Source of the DNA: Thermoleophilia bacterium
GTDB lineage: Bacteria > Actinomycetota > Thermoleophilia > Gaiellales > Gaiellaceae
DNA length: 10,024 bases
Reading direction: 5' to 3'
Assembly: GCA_025927435.1 (NCBI GenBank)
Contig: JAICLM010000064.1
Span: 1 to 10,024 of the forward strand
Of this stretch, positions 1 to 5,901 are shown piece by piece. The position numbers and the translations under genes were made by a program. The notes beneath the pieces are model-generated. The model was not told the origin of the DNA. It saw only the letters and a program-made list of their open reading frames with translations, and ran no database searches. Numbering within the stretch: position 1 is the first letter of the stretch; each line of letters begins with the position of its first letter.

Positions 1-577
1 GGACGATGCGGCGGAAGACGGCGGGCTGCCCGGCGCCGAGGGAGCGAGCGGCTTCCTCCATCTCGACGTCGAGCTCGATCAGCACCGGCTGCACGGTCCG
101 GACGACGAAGGGGAGCGTGACGAAGCAGAGCGCGAGCACGATCGCGCCGCGGGTGAAGGCGACGTGCGCGCCTACCGGCGACTGCGGGCCGTAGAGCGCG
201 AGCAACGTCAGCCCGGCCACGATCGTCGGGAGCGCAAAGGGCAGGTCGATGACCGCGTTCACCAGCGCCTTGCCTCGGAAGTCGTCGCGGACGAGGACCC
301 AGGCCGTGACGGTGCCGAGGACGGCGTTGAGAAGCACGACGACGAACGCCGTCCCGAACGTGAGCTTCAGCGCGGCCACGGCTTCGGGGCTCGAGACGAT
401 CTGCCAGAACGCGTGCATCCCGCCCTGCTGCGACTCCCAGAGGAGCGCCGCGATCGGGAGGACCACGATCACGAGCAGGTACGTCGTGATGACGCCGACG
501 GACAGGGCCGTGCTGGCCCGTCCGCCGGCGGCGCTCCTCTTTATCCGCGCCGCTGCCGGCGCCGCGACGGCGCTAAT
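1..577 (-). CDS. cysT: Sulfate ABC transporter permease CysT (partial, 3' end outside window)
   Basis: Inner-membrane permease of the sulfate/thiosulfate ABC importer; it would pair with CysW, the ATPase CysA and the adjacent binding protein. About 192 residues are visible. The reading frame shows successive hydrophobic segments (first one around TTYLLVIVVLPIAALLW), then WVLVRDDFRGK, DLPFALPTIVAGLTLLALYG, SPVGAH and TLPFVVRTVQPVLIELD, all highly typical of CysT. The EAA loop that contacts the ATPase begins with EEAARSLGAG near the left edge, where the gene is cut. No ATG, GTG or TTG lies before the first membrane segment. The best-fitting start is an ATT at 577-575, sharing one base with the stop of the binding-protein gene. 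It gives an N-terminal leader of about 24 residues, close to mycobacterial CysT. Identity is near certain; the start is uncertain. Confidence 0.93.
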   Translation of the reverse strand, partial: MSAVAAPAAARIKRSAAGGRASTALSVGVITTYLLVIVVLPIAALLWESQQGGMHAFWQIVSSPEAVAALKLTFGTAFVVVLLNAVLGTVTAWVLVRDDFRGKALVNAVIDLPFALPTIVAGLTLLALYGPQSPVGAHVAFTRGAIVLALCFVTLPFVVRTVQPVLIELDVEMEEAARSLGAGQPAVFRRIV

Positions 578-1580
578 GGGTTGGGCCCCCGACGGCGCGC
601 TCGATCCCGACCATCCGGCCCTTGACCGGGTCGAACCAGACGCGATTCACCTTCCGCCAGCCGCCGAAGAGCCTGTCCTGGATGGTGAAGGCCGGGCCGG
701 TGGAGTACTTCTTGCGCCAGCTCTTGAGGTCGGGCCGCTTCAGGACCGACTTCACCACCGGGCGGTAGCCGTTGGCAGCGAAGATCCGCTGCTGCTTCGG
801 GGCATGCGCGTACTTGATGAACGCCTTCGCGGCGCTCGGCGCGCTCTTCAGCGCCACCATCGGCAGCTCGATCAGCATCGTCGGCTTCGGCACGACGAGC
901 TTCCCTCTCTCACCGGAGGCGAAGGCCGCATACGCCTCACTCTCGTACGTGATGAGCACGTCGCCCTGGCCGGAGAAGAACGTGTTCGCGGCGGTCGATC
1001 CGGACGGATCCTGCGCGACGACATGTTTGAACAGCTTCGTCACGAACCGAACCGCCTTGTGGTCGCTCTGGCCCGACTTCCGCGCCTGGCCGTAGGCGGC
1101 GAGGACGTTCCACTTCGCCGAGCCGGAGCTGAAGGGGTTGGGCGTCACGACCTTGACCCCCGGCTTGACGAGGTCCTTCCAGCCGTGGATGCGCTTCGGG
1201 TTGCCCGGCCGCACGACGAAGGCGACGACCGAGTCTGCCGCGATCCCTCCGTAGGGCGCCTTCGTCCAGGTCTTCGAGACGAGACCTGCGTCGGCGATCG
1301 TATCGATGTCGAGGCCGGTCGAGAGAAACGCCACGTCCGCCGGCTGGCCGGCCACGATCGCCCGCGCCTGCGAGCCGGACGGGCCGTACGACTGGGTGAA
1401 GGAGACGCCCTGTCCGGCGGGCTGGTGGGCGAAGCGGGAGACGAGCTTCTGCATCACGGGCTTCGGCGTGGAGTAGGCGACGAGCTTCACGGTCGTGTCG
1501 GCCTGGCGAGCCTGGGCGGCACTGCTCGCACAACCGAAGAGCACTGGGACGATCAGAACGGGGAGCAAGAATCGGCGCAT
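573..1580 (-). CDS. sbp: Sulfate-binding lipoprotein of the sulfate/thiosulfate ABC importer
   Basis: Extracytoplasmic solute-binding protein that captures sulfate (possibly thiosulfate) and delivers it to CysT/CysW. It has 335 residues, the usual length. Residues 1-17 form a short lipoprotein signal, MRRFLLPVLIVPVLFGC, with lipid-modified Cys predicted at 17; Phe at -2 of the lipobox is slightly unusual. Family signatures are visible: YSTPKP at 36-41, SYGPSGSQARAI at 64-75, GWKDLVKPGVKVVTPNPFSSG at 133-153 (matching the PNPKTSG signature) and GDVLITYESEA at 206-216. The ATG is preceded by AAAGGA with 8 bases of spacing, a good ribosome binding site. The stop overlaps the presumed cysT start, so the two are translationally coupled. 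The gene lies 87 bp downstream of the Rrf2 regulator, behind a palindrome that could be an operator. A molybdate-binding role is less likely given the CysT neighbour. Confidence 0.93.
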   Translation of the reverse strand: MRRFLLPVLIVPVLFGCASSAAQARQADTTVKLVAYSTPKPVMQKLVSRFAHQPAGQGVSFTQSYGPSGSQARAIVAGQPADVAFLSTGLDIDTIADAGLVSKTWTKAPYGGIAADSVVAFVVRPGNPKRIHGWKDLVKPGVKVVTPNPFSSGSAKWNVLAAYGQARKSGQSDHKAVRFVTKLFKHVVAQDPSGSTAANTFFSGQGDVLITYESEAYAAFASGERGKLVVPKPTMLIELPMVALKSAPSAAKAFIKYAHAPKQQRIFAANGYRPVVKSVLKRPDLKSWRKKYSTGPAFTIQDRLFGGWRKVNRVWFDPVKGRMVGIERAVGGPTH

Positions 1581-1631
1581 CGCGCGTGTCCTTTCTCGGG
1601 ATTGCCTACCGTCTTACTAGGTATTGGCGAT

Positions 1632-1656
1632 GCTGATACTTACCATAAGCATCAGC
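1632..1656. promoter_or_regulatory. Interrupted palindrome, candidate operator upstream of sbp-cysT
   Basis: Arms GCTGAT-A-CTTA and TAAG-C-ATCAGC flank a 3-base centre (CCA). Ten of 11 arm positions pair; the only mismatch is A1638 against C1650. The element sits in the 87-bp gap between the Rrf2-family regulator and the sulfate-binding protein, in AT-richer DNA than its surroundings. A second, wider inverted pair, GTCTTA (1611-1616) and TAAGAC (1657-1662), brackets it but is not concentric. Rrf2 proteins bind palindromes of about this size as dimers. That the neighbouring regulator binds here is inference. It has no U-tract after either arm, so a terminator is unlikely. Confidence 0.6.
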
Positions 1657-1667
1657 TAAGACGCAAA

Positions 1668-2078
1668 TCAGGTCTCGCGCTGTGCTGTGGCGATGTCTGC
1701 GAGCGTGGTCTGCTCGAGGACGCCGCGAATCTGCGTCCGCAGCTCGAGCCACACGTCGCGCAGCCCGGCGGCCGCGCCCTCGTACTCGAGCTCGTCCGGC
1801 CGCACGCCTCGCACGGTGGCGATCGGCCCCTCGAGCTCGCGGATGATCTCGGCGACCGAGATCTCCCCGGCGGGCCGCGCGAGCTGGTAGCCGCCCTCGG
1901 CACCGCGCTGGCTCGAGACGAGGCCGCCGCTGCGGAGCTGGGCGAGGATGCTCTCGAGAAACTTCGGCGGGATGCGCTGCGCCGAGGCGAGCTGTTCGGC
2001 CGTCGTCAGCCCGGGAGGCGCCGCGGCGAGCTCCGCCATCGCACGGAGCGCGTAGTCGACCTTCGCCGAGACCCGCAT
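1668..2078 (-). CDS. Rrf2-family transcriptional regulator without cluster cysteines (CymR-like)
   Basis: DNA-binding regulator of 136 residues, the normal Rrf2 length. The N-terminal winged helix-turn-helix is clear: VDYALRAMAELA (7-18), the recognition region IPPKFLESILAQLRSGGLV (36-54) and the wing SSQRGAEGGYQLARP (55-69), followed by EIIRELEGP. A C-terminal dimerisation helix spans about 105-130. The protein has no cysteine at all. The region where IscR and NsrR carry three Fe-S ligands (about 90-106 here) reads GVRPDELEYEG, so it cannot bind a cysteine-ligated cluster, as in CymR-type members. The ATG at 2078 has GGAAG about 9 bases upstream, and the gene begins 15 bases after the recombinase stop, so it may be co-transcribed with it. 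Its position directly before sbp-cysT suggests it controls sulfur uptake and possibly itself; that is inference. Confidence 0.9.
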   Translation of the reverse strand: MRVSAKVDYALRAMAELAAAPPGLTTAEQLASAQRIPPKFLESILAQLRSGGLVSSQRGAEGGYQLARPAGEISVAEIIRELEGPIATVRGVRPDELEYEGAAAGLRDVWLELRTQIRGVLEQTTLADIATAQRET

Positions 2079-2093
2079 GGGCGCATTCTTCCG

Positions 2094-2936
2094 TTACGAG
2101 CGCGGGTGTGAACGGTCGTAGACGCGGCGCAAGTGGCGCGGGTCGATGTGGCTGTAGACCTGCGTGGTCGAGAGCGAGCTGTGGCCGAGCAGCTCCTGGA
2201 TCGTGCGCAGGTCCGCTCCGCCGTCGAGGAGATGCGTTGCGAACGCGTGCCGGAGCCGGTGAGGGTGGGGGACGACCCGGCGCAGCGTGCTGGTGTCGAG
2301 GCGTCGCCCGCGCGCAGAGAGGAAGAAGGCGTCGTTCGCGCCCGTTGCGAGCGCGGGGCGGGCCGCGCGCAGGTAGCGCGCGAGCCAGAACGCGGCCTCC
2401 TCACCGAGCGGCATGACACGCTCCTTGCCGCCCTTGCCGCGGCGGACGTGTACGAGCTCCTGGTCGAAGTCGACGTCGCCGAGGTCGAGGCCGACCGCTT
2501 CGGCGCTCCGCAGGCCGGCGGAGTAGACGAGCTCCACCAGCGCGCGGTTGCGCAAGGCGATCGGGCCTTCACCCTCGAGCGCCTCGAGCGTCTGCTCGAT
2601 CTCGGCGGCCGACGGAGCGTCGGGCAGGCGCCGCGCGCGCCGCGGGCCGAGGCGGGCGTCCGGGACGCGTTCGGGTCCGAGCGCATGCCGGAGGAAAGCA
2701 CGCACCGCGGCCAGCTTGCGACTGATCGTGGCGGGGGCGAGCTTCCTGCCGCGCCTCGCTCCGCCGAGCCAGGAGACATAGTCGGCGAGGACGCGGACGT
2801 CGACGGCGTCGAGGCTCGTGCCGCGATCCTCGAGCCAGCCGCAGAACTCTCCGACGTCGTGGCCGTAGGCGCGGCGAGTCGCCTCGCTCAGTGCCGGCGA
2901 GGCGAGGAAGCGATCGGCGGCTGCACGAGCGTTCAC
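2094..2936 (-). CDS. xerC: XerC/XerD-like tyrosine recombinase
   Basis: Site-specific tyrosine recombinase of 280 residues, probably the chromosome dimer resolution enzyme acting at dif. The N-terminal SAM-like core-binding domain spans about 1-90 and the catalytic domain about 105-275. The catalytic set is complete: R143 (AGLRSAE), K168 (GKGGKER), H226 and R229 (HPHRLRHAFATHLL), H252 (ELLGHSSLSTT) and nucleophile Y261 (QVYSHI). The C-terminus RVYDRSHPRS resembles the E. coli XerC ending YDAAHPRA. The segment between GRRLDTSTLRR and HPHRLRH is about a dozen residues shorter than in E. coli XerC, although all catalytic residues remain. The start is GTG at 2936; no strong ribosome binding site precedes it. 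It diverges from sdhA across 53 bases. XerC rather than XerD is chosen from the C-terminus; the partner is not in the window. No integrase-associated genes or attachment repeats are visible, so a phage integrase is less likely. Confidence 0.88.
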   Translation of the reverse strand: MNARAAADRFLASPALSEATRRAYGHDVGEFCGWLEDRGTSLDAVDVRVLADYVSWLGGARRGRKLAPATISRKLAAVRAFLRHALGPERVPDARLGPRRARRLPDAPSAAEIEQTLEALEGEGPIALRNRALVELVYSAGLRSAEAVGLDLGDVDFDQELVHVRRGKGGKERVMPLGEEAAFWLARYLRAARPALATGANDAFFLSARGRRLDTSTLRRVVPHPHRLRHAFATHLLDGGADLRTIQELLGHSSLSTTQVYSHIDPRHLRRVYDRSHPRS

Positions 2937-2976
2937 CCAGGGACGGTTCGCCGGGCGTCGGGCCTTTCCCTTGCGC

Positions 2977-2982
2977 TAGCGT
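2977..2982 (+). promoter_or_regulatory. Candidate -10 element of a leaderless promoter for sdhA
   Basis: TAGCGT fits the TANNNT pattern and lies exactly 7 bases before the GTG start of sdhA, so transcription would begin at or next to the start codon. No Shine-Dalgarno sequence lies before the GTG and no good -35 is visible. Leaderless genes with this layout are common in Actinobacteria. The same arrangement (GCTA, three S bases, T, then 7 bases, then the start) recurs before the Asp23-family gene. Confidence 0.45.
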
Positions 2983-2989
2983 CAATTCC

Positions 2990-4672
2990 GTGATCGCGAA
3001 GCACGACGTGCTCGTCGTCGGCGCGGGTTGCGCTGGCATGCGCGCCGCGATCGAGGCCTACGACGCGGGCGCGGACGTCGCGATGATCTCGAAGCTCCAT
3101 CCGACCCGCTCGCACTCCGGTGCGGCCGAGGGAGGCATCAATGCGGCGCTCGGCAACGCGGCCGAGGACAACGCCGAGATCCACGCGTACGACACCGTCA
3201 AGGGCTCCGACTACCTCGGCGACCAGGACGCGATCGAGGTCTTCGCGGAGGAGGCGCCGGGCGACATCGTCCAGCTCGAGAACTGGGGCGCGTTCTTCTC
3301 CCGGCGCGAGGACGGCAAGCTCGCACAGCGTCCGTTCGGCGCCGCCGGCTCGCCCCGCACCGTCTACGCCGCGGACATCACGGGACACGTCCTGATCCAG
3401 GTGTTGTGGGAGCAGGTCTGCAAACGCGACATCCCGGTCTACGAGGAGTTCTTCGCCTGGCAGCTCGTGGAGCACGAGGACCGCTGCCAGGGCGTGATCT
3501 GCTGGGACCTGCTGCACGGCGGGCTCAAGACCGTCGGCGGGAAGACGGTCGTGCTCGCGACCGGCGGTGCGGGCCGGCAGTACCGCGTGACGACGAATGC
3601 CTACGCGTGCACCGGCGACGGGATGGCGATGGCGCTCCATGCCGGGCTGCCACTCAAGGACATGGAGTTCATGCAGTTCCATCCGACGACGCTCTACCCG
3701 ACCGGGATCCTGCTCACCGAGGGCTGCCGTGGCGAGGGCGCGTACCTCATCAACAAGGACGGCGAGCGCTTCATGAAGCACTACGCGCCGAACGCGCTCG
3801 AGCTCGCCTCGCGCGACGTCGTCTCGCGCTCGGAGCAAACGGAGATCGACGAGGGCCGCGGTATCGAGGGGAGCGTCCTCCTCGACATGCGCCATCTCGG
3901 GGCAGAGCGGATCATCGAGCGGCTGCCGGGCTCCCGGGAGCTCTCGATGGTCTACGCGGGCGTCGACCCGATCTACGACCCGGTGCCGGTGCGGCCGGGG
4001 GCGCACTACCACATGGGCGGCATCGAGACCGACAACGACGGCGCGACCGAGATGACCGGCCTGTACGCGGCCGGCGAGTGCGCGTGCGTCTCGATCCACG
4101 GCGCAAACCGGCTCGGCGGCAACTCGCTGATGGAGACGATCACCTTCGGCCGGCGCGCCGGACGCTCGGCCGCGGAGTGGGCGCTCTCCCACACGACCGT
4201 CGAGGTGCCGGAAGCGGCAGAGCGCGACGCCGACGCCAGGCTGAGGGAGCTGCTCGACCGCGAGGACGGCGAGCGACCGTGGAAGCTGCGCGACGAGCTC
4301 GGCACCTCGATGCTCGAGAACTTCGCCGTCTTCCGCCGCGAGGAGCAGATGGCGAAACAGATCGAGATCATCGAGGGGCTCCGCGAGCGCTATCCGAACG
4401 TCTACGTCGAGGACAAGGGCGAGGTCTTCAACAGTGACCTCACCCAGGCCATCGAGCTCGGGAACATGCTCGACACCGCCCTCTGCATGGTCACCGCGGG
4501 CCTCGTCCGCAAGGAGAGCCGCGGCGCCCATGCGCGGCCGCACGACTACCCGACCCGCGACGACGAGAACTTCCTCCACCACTCGATCACGCGCTGGAAG
4601 GACGGCGGAGTCGAGCTCTCGAAGTCCGAGGTCCGGTTCACGAAATGGGAGCCCCAGGAGAGGAAGTACTGA
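2990..4672 (+). CDS. sdhA: Succinate dehydrogenase flavoprotein subunit SdhA
   Basis: FAD-binding catalytic subunit that oxidises succinate to fumarate. It is 560 residues from the chosen GTG at 2990. Near the N-terminus is the dinucleotide-binding motif VVGAGCAG (9-16). TRSHSGAAEGGINAALGN (39-56) includes H42, the expected covalent FAD attachment. Active-site segments follow: HPTTLYPTGILLTEGCRGEG (231-250), NKDGERFM (255-262), ASRDVVSR (273-280), HYHMGGIETD (339-348) and the FAD/substrate segment GECACVSIHGANRLGGNSL (362-380). The C-terminal domain ends with HHSITRWKDGGVELSKS. The GTG is chosen because it opens the conserved core directly and has a -10-like element 7 bases upstream; a longer in-frame start at 2891 would overlap the recombinase and add non-conserved residues. 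It overlaps sdhB by one base (TGATG). With the sdhB and CCG-type genes downstream it forms a class E-like complex. Confidence 0.96.
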   Translation: MIAKHDVLVVGAGCAGMRAAIEAYDAGADVAMISKLHPTRSHSGAAEGGINAALGNAAEDNAEIHAYDTVKGSDYLGDQDAIEVFAEEAPGDIVQLENWGAFFSRREDGKLAQRPFGAAGSPRTVYAADITGHVLIQVLWEQVCKRDIPVYEEFFAWQLVEHEDRCQGVICWDLLHGGLKTVGGKTVVLATGGAGRQYRVTTNAYACTGDGMAMALHAGLPLKDMEFMQFHPTTLYPTGILLTEGCRGEGAYLINKDGERFMKHYAPNALELASRDVVSRSEQTEIDEGRGIEGSVLLDMRHLGAERIIERLPGSRELSMVYAGVDPIYDPVPVRPGAHYHMGGIETDNDGATEMTGLYAAGECACVSIHGANRLGGNSLMETITFGRRAGRSAAEWALSHTTVEVPEAAERDADARLRELLDREDGERPWKLRDELGTSMLENFAVFRREEQMAKQIEIIEGLRERYPNVYVEDKGEVFNSDLTQAIELGNMLDTALCMVTAGLVRKESRGAHARPHDYPTRDDENFLHHSITRWKDGGVELSKSEVRFTKWEPQERKY

Positions 4673-5901
4673 TGAAGGTCGGCCTCAAGATCTGGCGCTA
4701 CGACTCGGCGACGGGCGACCGCGCCCTGCGCGAGTACGAGATCGAGGCGCCCGAGGAGGCGACGCTCCTCGACTGCCTCGACATCGTCAAGGACCGCCAC
4801 GACGGCTCGCTCGCGTACCGCAAGAGCTGCCGGATGATGATCTGCGGCTCGTGCGGCATGCGGATGGACGGCGCCGCGGTGCTCGCCTGCAAGACCCGGA
4901 TGTACGACATCGCGCAGGAGGGCCGCGTCCCGGTCATCTCCGCGATGGGGAACCTGCCGATCGTCAAGGACCTCGTCGTGGACATGGATCCCTTCTGGTC
5001 GAAGTTCAAGGCGATGTGGCCATGGCTCGAGCCCGGCTACGACCGCCCCGACGACGGCCGCGAGTACCGGATCTCGCAGGAGCGGATGAACGTGATCCAC
5101 AAGGAGGCGCTATGCATCAACTGCGGGTGCTGCGTCTCGGAGTGCAACGCGATGGAGTCGGACCCGGAGTTCCTCGGGCCGCAGGCGCTCGCGAAGGGGA
5201 TGCGGTTCGTGGGCGACCCGCGGGACGGCGCGACCGTCGAGCGGCTCGAGCGCTACAACCGGGAGCACGGGATCTGGGACTGCACGCGCTGCTACTTCTG
5301 CAACGAGCGCTGCCCGAAGGGAGTCGATCCGCGCGACGCGATCGCGAAGCTCGGCGCCGAGTCGATCCGGCTCGGCATCGACCGCGACATGGGCGCGAAG
5401 CACGCGAAGTGGTTCGTCCGCTCCACCGAGACCACGGGCTGGCTGCGCGAGGAGGAGCTGATCCCGAAGACGCAGGGCTACGTGTCCGCCATCAAGCAGC
5501 TCAAGTTCGGTGCCAGCCTCGCGCGGCACGGCAAGGTGCGCCCGGTCCCCATCCCGCACGTCGCTCGGGACGTGAACGAGGCGCGCAACCTGCGGAAGGT
5601 CGTGCAGGAGCAGGACCGTGAGGGCGCACTCGGCATCGTGCAGGGCGAGCGCGCGCTGGCGCGGCTCGCGCACGGCGGTGGGGCTGAGTCGCTCGAGGAG
5701 ATCTACGCGCGTCCGGGCGCGGCGCCCCGCCCCTTCCTTCCGGGCGACGCCGAAGGCGGCGCGGTCTCCCCGCCGGGCGCCGGCGGCTCTGCCGGCGGCG
5801 CTTCCAGCGCTGGTGAGGGCTCGGCGCAGGGGCAAGGGTCGCTGACCCAGGCGGACGTGACACCGGGCAAGGAACCGACGAGGAAGCGAGGCGGGGAGTG
5901 A
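4672..5901 (+). CDS. sdhB: Succinate dehydrogenase iron-sulfur subunit SdhB, class E type with long C-terminal tail
   Basis: Electron-transfer subunit of 409 residues, against about 240 in E. coli. The ferredoxin-like domain carries the [2Fe-2S] ligands C53, C58, C61 and C73 (SCRMMICGSCG...LACKT). The C-terminal ferredoxin domain has CINCGCCVSECN (C148, C151, C154, C158) and CTRCYFCNERCPKG (C204, C207, C210, C214). Compared with E. coli (CHSIMNC...CP), C207 is an added cysteine in the third-cluster motif, so a second [4Fe-4S] is predicted instead of [3Fe-4S], as reported for class E enzymes. Residues 241-260 (GAKHAKWFVRSTETTGWLRE) resemble HdrC/GlpC-type sequences. From about 345 the chain is Pro/Gly/Ser/Ala-rich and ends KEPTRKRGGE, probably disordered. 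The ATG at 4672 overlaps the sdhA stop and follows AGGAGAGG. The frame stays open to a 4-base overlap with sdhE, arguing against a frameshift artefact. Confidence 0.93.
   Translation: MKVGLKIWRYDSATGDRALREYEIEAPEEATLLDCLDIVKDRHDGSLAYRKSCRMMICGSCGMRMDGAAVLACKTRMYDIAQEGRVPVISAMGNLPIVKDLVVDMDPFWSKFKAMWPWLEPGYDRPDDGREYRISQERMNVIHKEALCINCGCCVSECNAMESDPEFLGPQALAKGMRFVGDPRDGATVERLERYNREHGIWDCTRCYFCNERCPKGVDPRDAIAKLGAESIRLGIDRDMGAKHAKWFVRSTETTGWLREEELIPKTQGYVSAIKQLKFGASLARHGKVRPVPIPHVARDVNEARNLRKVVQEQDREGALGIVQGERALARLAHGGGAESLEEIYARPGAAPRPFLPGDAEGGAVSPPGAGGSAGGASSAGEGSAQGQGSLTQADVTPGKEPTRKRGGE

Noticed and set aside
249..2111. Long open frame (620 codons) on the plus strand across the sulfate and Rrf2 genes
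   Set aside because: It is antisense to three well-recognised genes, its translation is arginine-rich with no family pattern, and GC-rich codon use readily leaves such frames open.
2094..2936. Recombinase as a phage or island integrase
   Set aside because: No phage genes, tRNA, direct repeats or excisionase nearby, and the C-terminus is XerC-like; a housekeeping role fits better.
2980..2985. TTGACG on the minus strand as a -35 for xerC
   Set aside because: No -10-like hexamer lies 16-19 bases downstream, and it overlaps the better-supported sdhA start region.
2933..4582. 549-codon frame on the minus strand opposite sdhA
   Set aside because: It mirrors the codons of sdhA, shows no recognisable domain, and sdhA is unambiguous on the other strand.
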